Of a DNA stretch of 64,000 nucleotides, positions 53,666 to 63,256 are shown one piece after another. The DNA is taken from contig NZ_JACCBM010000001.1 of NCBI RefSeq assembly GCF_013409865.1, forward strand, positions 1,736,001 to 1,800,000. The letters are read 5' to 3'. How positions within the stretch are numbered: position 1 is the stretch's first letter; every line of letters begins with the position of its first letter. The DNA is from Herbiconiux flava. Lineage in GTDB: Bacteria; Actinomycetota; Actinomycetes; Actinomycetales; Microbacteriaceae. The notes beneath the pieces are model-generated. The model ran no database searches. It was not told where the DNA came from and worked only from the letters and a program-made list of their open reading frames with translations. A program made the position numbers and the translations under genes.

Positions 53666-55029
53666 GTGAGCGATTCGCGGGAAGCTGGTGGAACCCGGCC
53701 ATACCGGGTGTTCGCTTTCCCGGAGTATTGAAGATCAACGGGCGAGGAGCCCCAACCCTTCACTTCAGTTCTCCCGCCTACGGGATAGAAGCCTATGGGC
53801 TTGACGTGCCGACACTGCACGGCAACCTCGATGACGGCACGGACGTCACCTTATGGGCGGTCGGATGGCACCCGATCCAACACCAGCCGGCCGTCGACGG
53901 CGACGGCGATGACGACCGCCAGCAGTGGAAGCGGACGCTGAGCACAGCTGTGCTCGGCGCTAATCTTCAGAGCGTGGGGAGCACCCTCTTTTCCAGGAGT
54001 GCAGTCCGGTTCACGAACCTCGACATGTGGAGTCGGCACCCAACGATCGTTGACCATGACGCCCCGGCGCCTGAGCACCCTCAAGCTCAGGTGACTCCCT
54101 ACGGTGAGGAGTACCGCGTCACCATCGGCATCGAGAATCCCCAGGTCGTTCGTCGTCAGGCCGCCGGGTACGACTCGATCAATCAGGGGTCTGGTGATGA
54201 CGCAGCCATCACCTTCGATGTAGTGCCAGCAGCGCCACTTGCGTTTCACGACCATCTTGCGATGGACGCTCGGAACCTGCTGACGTTCAGCTATCAAGCC
54301 GCCGCACACATCACTGCTCAGTATGCCACGACAGGGGACGGCCAGCCCGTCCGCATCTACCGGCAGAGACCGTCACGTAAAAGCAGCCGCCGCGTGCACC
54401 GCTCGAACATGATCATCACCGCGAACACATCAGACCCGGTGGAAATCTTCTCCCGGTGGTGGGCGGCCACGAAGGACTACTACCCCTTGCCGCAGATCCT
54501 GGCTGGCCGCTTCTACACACGGTTCGCGTTTCTCGAGCACCACGTCATCAGCGCTATCTCAGCCCTCGAAGCCACCTACGATCGGCTCGGACACTTGACC
54601 TCGGCGCCGATGGATAACGACCTGTTCCATGCCCGCAAGCAGTGGCACATCGATAACGAGCCCGACGAAGAGTTCCGTCGACTCCTCATCGGGATAGGCA
54701 ACCGCCAGTCGCTCCGGCGAAAGCTCAAAGCCATCTATCGGGACCTCTCTGAACCGTTGGTGAAGGAGTCCGGCACCGACCCCAAGAAGTGGGTAGAGGA
54801 CGTCATGGAGGTTCGCGACCTGCTCGCTCACACGGGGTCGCATGTTCCCGGCGTCAGCGATAGTGCCGAGTCGATTTTGGCGCGCGTCGATCGCGACACA
54901 CGAGCCGTCCTCGCCCTACTGCTGTGCCGCTTCCTGGATATGGAGAGTGCCACGCTCTCGCGCGCAGCATCCGTGCTGTCGCAGTCCGGGCCTCTCGTGC
55001 GTGCCGACTCGATGCCGGGCGACATGTGA
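53662..55029 (+). CDS. ApeA-type HEPN anti-phage protein
   Basis: 455 aa. The N-terminus FAGSWWNPAIPGVRFPGVLKINGRGAPTLHF matches the ApeA N-terminal domain (beta-rich). The C-terminal half is a HEPN domain starting at YTRFAFLEHHVISAISALEATY and carrying the catalytic Rx4H motif VRDLLAH (R385, H390). ApeA is a HEPN RNase that aborts phage infection. The start is GTG 53662, four bases overlapping the upstream partner gene. The domain identification rests on sequence memory, not a database search. Confidence 0.78.
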   Translation: MSERFAGSWWNPAIPGVRFPGVLKINGRGAPTLHFSSPAYGIEAYGLDVPTLHGNLDDGTDVTLWAVGWHPIQHQPAVDGDGDDDRQQWKRTLSTAVLGANLQSVGSTLFSRSAVRFTNLDMWSRHPTIVDHDAPAPEHPQAQVTPYGEEYRVTIGIENPQVVRRQAAGYDSINQGSGDDAAITFDVVPAAPLAFHDHLAMDARNLLTFSYQAAAHITAQYATTGDGQPVRIYRQRPSRKSSRRVHRSNMIITANTSDPVEIFSRWWAATKDYYPLPQILAGRFYTRFAFLEHHVISAISALEATYDRLGHLTSAPMDNDLFHARKQWHIDNEPDEEFRRLLIGIGNRQSLRRKLKAIYRDLSEPLVKESGTDPKKWVEDVMEVRDLLAHTGSHVPGVSDSAESILARVDRDTRAVLALLLCRFLDMESATLSRAASVLSQSGPLVRADSMPGDM

Positions 55030-55463
55030 TTTGACTAACGCTGAATCGGCGGTGCCGGGATTAAGCCAGTGGCGCCCGTAGGCCGCTGTCTTGTGGAGCG
55101 GATGGGCTGTCTCGCGCGAGCGGTGGGGTGACTCCGTATGTGTCGAGGCCGTGCACGGGTCACACTTCTCCGGAGCGGGAGAAACGCGACTGGGGTGAGG
55201 GTGTGGGGCGCCTGCTCCCATGGAGTTCGGCTTTGGGGATCATATTCCGGGCGGAAGGCGCGACGGCGAGCAGGTGGATGCTGGACGCGGCCGCGGGTCG
55301 CTCTGGTCGAGACGCGAGGTAATGCCGGCTTCCAGGTCGCCGCCGCGAGCGATATAGCGCGTGAGCTCAGCTCGTCCGTCATCAACCGGTGCCACAGCTC
55401 GTGCGTCTAATCACCGACGGCCGGTCGTTGTACAGAGAAGGGGAGTCCGGGGAGCGCATTCGG
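55030..55463. other. intergenic region at an island junction
   Basis: About 434 bases between ApeA and the truncated transporter, probably the boundary between imported and chromosomal DNA. No supported gene, IS or att sequence. Confidence 0.45.
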
Positions 55464-55469
55464 TAGGGT
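55464..55469 (+). promoter_or_regulatory. -10 hexamer TAGGGT, leaderless promoter of truncated transporter
   Basis: TAGGGT ends 6 bases before GTG 55476. Confidence 0.45.
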
Positions 55470-55475
55470 CGTCGC

Positions 55476-56177
55476 GTGAATCCCAACCCGTCGGCCGCAG
55501 CCGGGTCGCATCCGGATCGTCGCGCTCAGGTGGGGGTCATCCTGGCGGGTTCGGTGCCCAATCTCGTGCAGTGGTTCAACCTGTACCTCTACGCCACTTT
55601 CGCTCCGTACTTCCGGACCGAGTTCTTCGATCCCGACTCGCCCGATTCGCTGATCTACGTCTACGGGCTCTTCGCTCTGACGTTCGTGGTTCGCCCGCTC
55701 GGCTCCTGGCTCTTCGGCCGACTCGCCGACACGCGAGGCAGGCAACGGGCACTCGTTGCGGCGGTCACGATGATGTCGGCCGGATCCGTTGCTCTCGCGC
55801 TTGCCCCGACCGAGCGCGCGGTCGGGGCGTGGGCGGCCGTGATCCTCGTGGTCGTGAGCCTGCTCCAGGGCATCGCCACCGGGGGTGAGTACGCGGCCGC
55901 CACGGTGTTGTTGTCGGAGTCGGGCACGCGGGGCCACCGCGGATTCTTCGCCTCGTTCCAGGCCACCACGATCGTCGGTGGTCTCGTGCTCGCTCAGGCC
56001 TGCCTCCTGGCGCTGCTGCTGATCAGCGATCGAGAGGGGATTCCGGAGTGGGGCTGGCGGGTCGCGTTCGTGGCCGGTGGGGTGGCCGGGCTTGCGTCGC
56101 TGTTGTGGCGCGCGGATTCAAGCGCGGCGGATCCGGTGCCGGCACCGCCTCATATTTTCTTTTCGCCGCCGCCCTGA
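55476..56177 (+). pseudogene. truncated MHS-family MFS transporter
   Basis: Reads as the N-terminal half of a metabolite:H+ symporter: VGVILAGSVPNLVQWFNLYLYATFAPYFRTEFFDPDSPD, VRPLGSWLFGRLADTRGRQR, IATGGEYAAATVLLSESG and GWRVAFVAGGVAGL, all in register for about 215 of the usual 430 residues. The sequence then diverges near 56130-56150 into an unrelated tail ending at 56177. The 3' half is missing, so a deletion or insertion cut the gene. The intact promoter suggests it was once expressed here. Confidence 0.85.
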
Positions 56178-56385
56178 TGATGCGGGAGGGGCATCCACCA
56201 CGCTCAACACACAAGCCAGCTCCGCGAAGGGCTGAGCTCGGGTAGGCGGTCACGCCTAGGACCGAGCGATGTCCTCGGGCTTGGCGTCCGTCATCTGAAT
56301 CGCCGTGACAAGCGACCCGGCTGCCACACGATGATGCTCGACCTGTTGGGAAGACCTGACGCCATTCGTCAGCCACCGGAATCTC

Positions 56386-57138
56386 TCAGATCTTCTTGCG
56401 CTTGTTGATCTGTCGTACCTTCGCCATCAGCTGCTGGTCGGTCTGGTCGAAAAGATCCCGAAGTGCCAACTCGAGAATCTCGGCTCCTTCGAGCACATTC
56501 GAGGGCGTGATGACAGCTTCGTGAGAACCACTGTTGCCTATCCACTTCACGGCTTCGAGCGCCTCGCCTACCCGTGGCTGTACGGCCTTGTAAAGCTGTA
56601 TCCGACGATGGGTTGAGAGACGCTCGCGCTTGCCCTTCGCGGTTTTCACCGTTTTCGGAATCCTCTTGGCTGTCAGTAAGGCTTCGATGCCCTGACGGAG
56701 CTGGTTCGCGGCAGCACTCGGGTTTACCCACAGCAACTCGGACGCGGCAGTGACAGCGGTCATAACGGCTTGTGGTGCTCTGTCCGGGACGCGGAACAGC
56801 AACAGAGGCGGGGTCACGTACTGGATCCAGTAGGCATCGCCCATCTGGCCATACTTGGGGTCGCCATCGTTCACGAAGTAACCCCACTTCCCGGACATTG
56901 CTAGAACCTGACCGCACTTCGGCTCGTTGCACTTAAGGGACCCGGAGAACCACCCCGTGAGCTCCTCGTAGGGGCCGCCATAGTGTCGTTCATGATCGAG
57001 GTGGGCCTGAGATTCTCGGTCGGGATAGTGATGTGCCTTCTCGAAGCCGACTGATCCGATATCGCAAATGGGGCAGGCCACGCGGGGCCACTCATGCGTC
57101 GTCAGCCATCCGTGTAGGGCGCCGAGTGAACTTGCCAT
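56386..57138 (-). CDS. DUF4145 domain protein with N-terminal zinc finger
   Basis: 250 aa. The N-terminal third has two Cys pairs (VACPICDIGS; LKCNEPKCGQ) making a putative zinc knuckle. The C-terminal two thirds match DUF4145 with NPSAAANQLRQGIEALLTAKRIP and VKWIGNSGSHEAV (the conserved [R/K]WIGN.GSH). DUF4145 proteins are common in restriction and defence loci; function unknown. Confidence 0.85.
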   Translation of the reverse strand: MASSLGALHGWLTTHEWPRVACPICDIGSVGFEKAHHYPDRESQAHLDHERHYGGPYEELTGWFSGSLKCNEPKCGQVLAMSGKWGYFVNDGDPKYGQMGDAYWIQYVTPPLLLFRVPDRAPQAVMTAVTAASELLWVNPSAAANQLRQGIEALLTAKRIPKTVKTAKGKRERLSTHRRIQLYKAVQPRVGEALEAVKWIGNSGSHEAVITPSNVLEGAEILELALRDLFDQTDQQLMAKVRQINKRKKI

Positions 57139-57192
57139 AGAAAGAACCTAGAGCACCGCGCCAGCGCAACGGGGGACCACTCATCTATTGCT

Positions 57193-57993
57193 ATGGTGCC
57201 CGGCATGCCGATGACGGAAGCGCAGCGCGTAGCTCTGATCCAGATGCTGGACGCCGCGGAGGACCTGAACCGTTGGCGCCTCAGGGCGCATCGCGTGGAG
57301 GAGCCGGAGACCGGAAGTGAGCTCGCGCTCGACGACGCCATCTTTCAGCACATGGCGATCAGTCAGCTTGCTCGAATGTCTTTAGTTCTCGCCGGTGAGC
57401 ACCTTCGCCTCGCGCTCGACGCAATACGAGCAAAGCAGCTCTATCCGTCTTCCCACTTCACCGTCCTGCGAGGCGCGCTCGTCGGCGCTTCCCAAGCTCT
57501 GTGGATTCTGGCGCCCGAAAACCGTGGTCAGCGTCAGGAGAGAGGCCTCACCGTCCTCACCGAGATGTACGCGCAGATGGCGAAGCAGTACCGCTTCCTC
57601 GAGAGCACCGGACTCTCGGCCAGCGACCGAGCGGCCCTCCATGGTCAGCAGCGATGGTTGAGTCAACGTCAAACAGAAGTCGCCTCCCTGAGAACAACCG
57701 TGGCGGTCCTGAACCTCACCGACGTGATCGGCGCCGCCGCCGACCACGCCCTCAAAGACGCGAAGCAACGTATCGCTGTCCGTCGCATGTGGCGCGAGAC
57801 GAGCGCGGACGCTCACGTTCTCGGATGGTCTCTATTCCAGAGGACGACTTTCGGCCGCCCCGACAGACGCACGGGTGTGGGCGAGGGAGCGGCGTCTGGC
57901 AGCCCCGAGCACGTCGCCGAGTCGTTTGTGGCTTCCTATCGACTTCTGAGAGAGGGATGGTCGTTATTTGATCGGCGATGTGAAGCGCCGTAG
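57193..57993 (+). CDS. helical hypothetical protein
   Basis: 266 aa, all-helical. LVLAGEHLRLALDAIRAKQLYPSSHFTVLRGALVGASQALWIL resembles the helical motif of DUF5677-like proteins such as that at 48670-49458, but I cannot assign it securely. Divergent from the DUF4145 gene. No ribosome site is obvious before ATG 57193. Confidence 0.6.
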   Translation: MVPGMPMTEAQRVALIQMLDAAEDLNRWRLRAHRVEEPETGSELALDDAIFQHMAISQLARMSLVLAGEHLRLALDAIRAKQLYPSSHFTVLRGALVGASQALWILAPENRGQRQERGLTVLTEMYAQMAKQYRFLESTGLSASDRAALHGQQRWLSQRQTEVASLRTTVAVLNLTDVIGAAADHALKDAKQRIAVRRMWRETSADAHVLGWSLFQRTTFGRPDRRTGVGEGAASGSPEHVAESFVASYRLLREGWSLFDRRCEAP

Positions 57994-58141
57994 TAGCTTC
58001 GCGGTGGCAACCGAAGAATGTCACTATTGACATAGCGTCCACAATGCGCGCGTCTGAACCCCAAACGTGAGCGAGGTGCGCTCCCGTGGAAACCTCGACA
58101 CGTCTGTGTCAACAGTTGATGATTTCTTGTTATCCTCAGGT

Positions 58142-58657
58142 ATGGGGGATCGAGTCAAGACTGTTCGGGTCGCTGGCGTACCGCCGCGAAAGCTCGTCCT
58201 ACAGGGGCGAGAATATGGCGAAGAAACGTTGCAGCTACTTCACGAGGAGGTCGTGCGTTGTCGCGACGCCCAGTTGCAGAGCGTTGCGCAGATGCAAACT
58301 CGTGCGGGATTACTGGTCGGCTCAGCGTCAATAGCAGCGGCACTTGTCGGCGTAGCGGCGGATAGCTCGTGGTGGACCACTGTGATCGCACTTTTCTTGA
58401 TCGCCGCGCTCCTCGGGCTGGCGGCTGCTGCGCCAACGACGGGCTTCATTGTCCAACCTCGTAAAGCGTTCGAGATCGCCGCAGGGCAAGACTTTCTACC
58501 GGCGCGTCATGTAGTAGTGGCGAACATCATTAAGGAGTACGAAACGTATTCCGCCCTCCTGGCTCGTCAGAGACGGTGGGCAACCGCAGGAATTATCGCC
58601 TTCGTCCTCGCGGCGGCTCTATGTGCGGTCATTCGTGTGCTTTCGCAATCAATTTAG
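58142..58657 (+). CDS. three-helix membrane protein (defence-effector-like layout)
   Basis: 171 aa from ATG 58142, preceded by TATCCT at a leaderless spacing; GTG 58067 would add 25 residues with atypical codon usage. A cytoplasmic helical N-terminus precedes two adjacent membrane helices (AGLLVGSASIAAALVGVAAD and WWTTVIALFLIAALLGLAAA), a cytoplasmic amphipathic segment IIKEYETYSALLARQRRWAT, and a third membrane helix. The layout resembles SLATT/Pycsar-like membrane effectors but I see no diagnostic motif. Confidence 0.6.
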   Translation: MGDRVKTVRVAGVPPRKLVLQGREYGEETLQLLHEEVVRCRDAQLQSVAQMQTRAGLLVGSASIAAALVGVAADSSWWTTVIALFLIAALLGLAAAAPTTGFIVQPRKAFEIAAGQDFLPARHVVVANIIKEYETYSALLARQRRWATAGIIAFVLAAALCAVIRVLSQSI

Positions 58658-58666
58658 GGAGAAGAC

Positions 58667-58822
58667 ATGGCAAGAGGGAACGACGACCGCGACGAGACGG
58701 TGTACTACGGAGTCGACGACACGAACGCCTCTAACGACAGCACTGATCGCCTCACTCTTAGTGGGGACGGGCCAGATGACAAAGCGGTTCGCCTGTCAGA
58801 AGCTCGCAAAAAGTCTGACTGA
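58667..58822 (+). CDS. small acidic protein coupled to the membrane protein
   Basis: 51 aa from ATG 58667 with GGGAGAAG upstream, 9 bases after the membrane protein stop. Asp-rich: GNDDRDETVYYGVDDTN, ending SEARKKSD. No family recognised. It could be an immunity or regulatory partner. It ends just before a hairpin terminator. Confidence 0.5.
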   Translation: MARGNDDRDETVYYGVDDTNASNDSTDRLTLSGDGPDDKAVRLSEARKKSD

Positions 58823-58863
58823 CGCCGCGTATCGGAGCCGGTGGCGGCGGAGTTAAGTACATG

Positions 58864-58896
58864 GAAAAAGCCACCTCGGCGCGGGGTGGCTTTCCT
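58864..58896 (+). terminator. rho-independent-like terminator after the two-gene unit
   Basis: AAAGCCACC (58867-58875) pairs with GGTGGCTTT (58885-58893) around a nine-base loop, followed by CCTCTAC; the A-run before and T-run after the stem are typical of intrinsic terminators. Confidence 0.75.
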
Positions 58897-59110
58897 CTAC
58901 TGTGCGCCATTCATGGCGTAAGCGTAGGGGTTCGTCGCCGTTTCACCCGGGTAACGTTGCCGAATCCACCGGGATTAACCGCCGAATTACCCGACAGTTG
59001 ATCGATTTTCGAATGGGTCGCTGCTGATAATCGCGGTTGAGTACCTCCGGTGCGACTCAAGTTCCGAGCACACAGCCGTTGCCGCCCTCTCGAGTATCTG
59101 CCAGCGTGAG

Positions 59111-61549
59111 TCAGATCTGGAGTCGCGCCTTGTCGTCTGCGAGAGCCTGATACAGGGCAGCTGCCTTGGCATGGTCGCCGGCGTCGTCGGTGGATCGAGC
59201 GAGGTTCTCGCGCGTGGTGAGCACGCGGGGATCGTCTGGGCCGAGCACCCGGCGCTCGTCGGCGAGCTGCTCGGTGAACAGCCCGATCGCCGCTTGCGCA
59301 CCGATGGAGTCCTCGGTGGCGCGAGCCACGCTCGACCTCGCGGCGAGTGCGTCGGGACTGTCTCGGCCCGACCTCGCGGCGAGTGCGGTGGCCACCTGCT
59401 CCCAGAGGGGAAGTGCCTCCGCCGCCCGACCCGAGTCCGCGAGCGCCGAGGCCAATCGGCCGCGGGTGGTGATGAGGTCCGCGCTGTCGCTACCCAGAGT
59501 GTTCGCCTGGGTGGCGAGGATGTCTTCCGTGACCTGGATGGCGTCCGACGGGCGGTCGGATTCCGAGAGGGCGAGGGCCAGCTCTGCCCGGGTGTCGAGC
59601 ACGTCGGCGTCGGACTCAGCGCGTGTGGTCAGCTGCTGAGCCAGCACCGCTTCGAGCATCGCTACGGCGGCCTGTGGTCGCCCGTCGAGCGCCATGGCGC
59701 TCGCGATCGACCGGCGAGTCCCCAGAACCTCCGAGGCGTCCGGCCCGTAGACGTCCTGTTCCACGCTCAGGAGCTCGTCGAGCAGCTCGATCGCTCGCCT
59801 CGGGTTGCCGAGTTGTCGCTGCGTCTGAGCGAAGGTCCACTGCAGCTCGCGGTCGCGCTGGTCGCGCAGGTCGAGTCGAGGGAGGGCCTCATCGCCCAAG
59901 CTCTCGATCGCCCGGTTCTCCTGGTGCAGATCGCCGAGAACGCCGAGCAGCGCGCGACTCGCGTCGACGGACTCGCGGTCGTCGAGTTCAGCTCGGTAGG
60001 CCAGCAACAGCCGGCCGGCCTGCGCCGCTCGATGCGCAGGAGCGTCGCGATCGGCGATGAGGTCCTTGGCCTGCTCGATGAGTGCACGCCGCACCTGCAG
60101 CCGTCGAGGCGCCTTCGCGAAGTCGTTGGCTGCGAGCTTCATCTGCGCCACGTCGTGGAACTGGCAGAAGATCTCGTCGACCGTGCGCACCCAGGCGCGG
60201 TCGATCACACTCCTCCCCGTGACGCGATCGCCGTGGTCGTCGCCGAGTTGCGCGAGCGCGGTCGCCAGCATCTCCCGATCCCACGATCGGTCGGCGCCCG
60301 CATCGGCCGAGACAATGGCGGGGATGGCGAGGGTCGCCAGCGTCAAGGCCTCGCGGTCGGGATCGCTGAGCCGCTCCCACGCCGTCTTGTAGAGATCCTC
60401 CACCTTGCCCGACAGCCGCTCGAGATCTCTCGGATCGATCTCGAGCACGTCGTCGTCGGGGTCGCCGTACGTCTCCAGCACCAGTTCGAGCGCGAACGGA
60501 TTGCGGTAGGTGGAGACCAGCGCGTCCCGGGTGGCCGCACCGACCTGCGCGTGACGCGCGTGCACGATCGATTCGAGGTCTGCGGTGTCCAGGGCGCGCA
60601 GCGACGCCTCGGGTGGGAACGGGTGCGGAAGAGTCGTCGACTCCTCGTCGATGCGGATCAACCGCTCGCCCGCACTCTGCATGACGCGCACGAGGCCGGG
60701 GTCGGCGTCGACGAACCCCGGCCATCCGGTCGTCAGGATCATCACCGGGGCATCGCGGCGGATCAAACGCTCGAGCAGGTCGAGGAGAAGCTCATCGGCG
60801 TCATGCACGTCCTCCACGACGAGCACGACGGGAACCAGAGGGGCGATCTTGGTGAGGAACGACTCCACCTCGTCCACCTCGGAGGGCCGGTACACGATCC
60901 CCTCTGCGCTCCTGAGGTTCTTGCTGCGGGCCCGGGCAGCTCTCGTCCCCGCCACCCCCTTGCGGATCAGCCAGCTCATCGCCGAGAAACCCGGAAGCGC
61001 GCCCCCGACCATCTCAGCGGCTTTCGTGACGCCGAAGTCGACGACCGCGGTCCTGCCCTCCTCGAGCACCTTCGCACGGAGCGCGAGGAACGCGGGGTAG
61101 GCGAACTTCTCCACGAAGCCCGCCCGGTACCACCACGCGTTCTCGAGATGGTCGATGTGCTTGCGCAGCACGCCGACGTCCTGCAGCAGCGACTCGGTTG
61201 CCGTGCCGTTGCGCCTGCCGCAGGCGATTCCCCACCACAGGTAGTCCGGTCGGCTCATCGGCACGTGCTCGAAGTCGGGAGGGTTGATGGCCTTGCGTCG
61301 TTCCGAGACCTTGGCGTGATCGGTGGCGATCGCCGAGGGCCAGTACGCCGGCTCGGTCTGGCGCGACTGCGCCAGCGCGGAGTAGAACTCCCGGGCGATG
61401 CGCGTCTTGCCCCAGCCGGTCGGTGCCTCCAGCGAGACCCAGACGGGCCGCCGGTCTGCCTGTGCTCGATCGAACAGGTCGAGGAGGCCGGCCACGATCG
61501 CTCGCCGTCCTCGGCCGACGAACTCAGCCTCGTGGGGGTCGGATGTCAC
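59111..61549 (-). CDS. AAA/STAND-like ATPase with C-terminal TPR array
   Basis: 812 aa. The N-terminal P-loop is SLEAPTGWGKTRIAREF (K48) with a Walker B VVLVVEDVHDADELLL near residue 250. The C-terminal 350 residues form a tandem TPR array with repeating units such as LDTRAELALALSESDRPSDA and LTTRENLARSTDDAGDHAKAA. Layout resembles STAND/AfsR-like regulatory ATPases, but no effector or DNA-binding domain is evident at the N-terminus. It follows the PucR gene in the same orientation. Function unknown. Confidence 0.82.
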   Translation of the reverse strand: MTSDPHEAEFVGRGRRAIVAGLLDLFDRAQADRRPVWVSLEAPTGWGKTRIAREFYSALAQSRQTEPAYWPSAIATDHAKVSERRKAINPPDFEHVPMSRPDYLWWGIACGRRNGTATESLLQDVGVLRKHIDHLENAWWYRAGFVEKFAYPAFLALRAKVLEEGRTAVVDFGVTKAAEMVGGALPGFSAMSWLIRKGVAGTRAARARSKNLRSAEGIVYRPSEVDEVESFLTKIAPLVPVVLVVEDVHDADELLLDLLERLIRRDAPVMILTTGWPGFVDADPGLVRVMQSAGERLIRIDEESTTLPHPFPPEASLRALDTADLESIVHARHAQVGAATRDALVSTYRNPFALELVLETYGDPDDDVLEIDPRDLERLSGKVEDLYKTAWERLSDPDREALTLATLAIPAIVSADAGADRSWDREMLATALAQLGDDHGDRVTGRSVIDRAWVRTVDEIFCQFHDVAQMKLAANDFAKAPRRLQVRRALIEQAKDLIADRDAPAHRAAQAGRLLLAYRAELDDRESVDASRALLGVLGDLHQENRAIESLGDEALPRLDLRDQRDRELQWTFAQTQRQLGNPRRAIELLDELLSVEQDVYGPDASEVLGTRRSIASAMALDGRPQAAVAMLEAVLAQQLTTRAESDADVLDTRAELALALSESDRPSDAIQVTEDILATQANTLGSDSADLITTRGRLASALADSGRAAEALPLWEQVATALAARSGRDSPDALAARSSVARATEDSIGAQAAIGLFTEQLADERRVLGPDDPRVLTTRENLARSTDDAGDHAKAAALYQALADDKARLQI

Positions 61550-61585
61550 GGGCGTTCCTCCTTCGTTGCGTCGAGCCCGCGCGGA

Positions 61586-63256
61586 TCAGCGCAGGCCGCC
61601 CCGCAGAGCCGCCTGGACGCGCACGGCGATGTGGAGGTTGAGCCGGTTCTCCGGGTCGGTGAGGTCGCGACCACTCAACTCGCGGATGCGCCCGAGCCGG
61701 TAGCGGAGGGTGCTGCGGTGGATGGTCAGCGCATCCGCCGCACGGTCGTAGTTGCCGCCGGAGTCCAGGTACAGCGTGAGCGTGTGGACGAGATCGGAGT
61801 GGTGTTCGCGGTCATGCTCGAGCAGTGCGCCGAGCCACTCATCCAGGTACCGGTTGAGCTCGAGCCCGTCGTTCGAGGTGTCGAGGATTCGGAGCAGGCC
61901 GAGATCGTCGTGGTGGGAGAGACCGAATGGCCGAGCTGACTCGATCCGGATCTTCAGGGCCCTGCCGGCCTCGGCGTAGGAGCGCGGCAGATCGTCGGCG
62001 ACGCAGCGCCCTCCCACTCCGATCGTGCCTCGTTCGCTGAACACCGTCGACGACAACCGCCTGTGAAGGCTGGAGAGGTCGGCGTCGGCAGCGACGACCG
62101 CGAGCACGGTGTCCGTCCGGCGCGAGATGAGAGCTGGCACGCGCATGGCGATCAGGTCGTGGCCCAGGGCCGCCCCGATGTCGACACCGTTCGGGGAGGG
62201 CTGCTCCCAGGACACGAGCACAGCGCGTTGCAGGCCGCTGAGATCGAAGCCGAGCATCTCGGCGCGAGCACGGGCTTCGACGATGTCGGCACCGAGGACG
62301 AGATCGTCGGCGAGATTGCGACCCAAGCGGATCTCGACTGCGGCGACACTGCGCTGGTGTTCGAGCTCGACGGCGATCACCGCACTCGCGTGCTCGACGG
62401 CAAATCGATCGTCGTCGCTCCGCTCGTCATCCGGATCGTAGATGCCGATCACGCCGACGAGTTCGCCGTCGGCGCAGACCGCGGTCGAATGCCATCCCGC
62501 CCGTGCCGCGGCGTTCGCCGTGCCACTAGTGGTTGCCCGGAGGTCGGGCGGCGCAACGCAGTCGCCGACCCTGACCAGAATGCGTTCCGTGCCGAAGGAG
62601 TCCTGGAGCACCACCGATCGTCCCGTGAGCGCGCTCAAGGCCGAGACGACCTGGGTCTCACCGTTTTCGGTACGGGCCGCCGCGGCCAAGGTATCCCGCA
62701 CCCTCTGGTACGTGTCGAGCCGCTGGATCGTCGCCGTCAGGGTGCGGTTGGCGCCCTTCTGAGTCTGACCGAGCTGCCGCAATTCGTGAGCCTGGCGGCG
62801 TTCCCGGTCGATCAACTCGGCTGTCGCCAGCGCCGCACCGGTCGGCTCCGCCAGCGCGCCGAGCAGGAACATCGCCTCGGGTGACGGTTCGGCTGCCCTG
62901 CGGAGCACCAGGGCACCCCTGACCGCACCGGTGCCCCGGAAGAAGAGGGCGTAGCTCCAGCCCCGGCCGTTCTCCAGCACCCCGCTCGTCCCGGCGCGCT
63001 CCTCCACCAGCAGGTCGAGCCGCCGGTCGGCTCTGCCGGAATGGCGGGCGAGACGACCTCCCTGGGCGATGTACGCGGCGGGGACCGCGCATCCGGAGAT
63101 CGCCTTGGCCGAGACGGATGCGAGGCGGAGCGTTCGGCGCGCGGTCGGCCGCTCGAACATCGTCGAACCCACTCTGAAGAGGTCGTACAGGCCCGACCGT
63201 GCCTTGGCATCCAGGTCGGCTTGCGCGACTATCTCTGGGTCGCTCAGTGCGCACAT
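61586..63256 (-). CDS. PucR family transcriptional regulator
   Basis: 556 aa. A long N-terminal sensory part with a GAF-like region leads to the C-terminal PucR HTH (residues about 500-550): YDRAADALTIHRSTLRYRLGRIRELSGRDLTDPENRLNLHIAVRVQAAL, nearly the family consensus. It is divergent from dnaK with about 190 bases between starts and may regulate that gene or the AAA/TPR gene downstream. Inducer unknown. Confidence 0.9.
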   Translation of the reverse strand: MCALSDPEIVAQADLDAKARSGLYDLFRVGSTMFERPTARRTLRLASVSAKAISGCAVPAAYIAQGGRLARHSGRADRRLDLLVEERAGTSGVLENGRGWSYALFFRGTGAVRGALVLRRAAEPSPEAMFLLGALAEPTGAALATAELIDRERRQAHELRQLGQTQKGANRTLTATIQRLDTYQRVRDTLAAAARTENGETQVVSALSALTGRSVVLQDSFGTERILVRVGDCVAPPDLRATTSGTANAAARAGWHSTAVCADGELVGVIGIYDPDDERSDDDRFAVEHASAVIAVELEHQRSVAAVEIRLGRNLADDLVLGADIVEARARAEMLGFDLSGLQRAVLVSWEQPSPNGVDIGAALGHDLIAMRVPALISRRTDTVLAVVAADADLSSLHRRLSSTVFSERGTIGVGGRCVADDLPRSYAEAGRALKIRIESARPFGLSHHDDLGLLRILDTSNDGLELNRYLDEWLGALLEHDREHHSDLVHTLTLYLDSGGNYDRAADALTIHRSTLRYRLGRIRELSGRDLTDPENRLNLHIAVRVQAALRGGLR

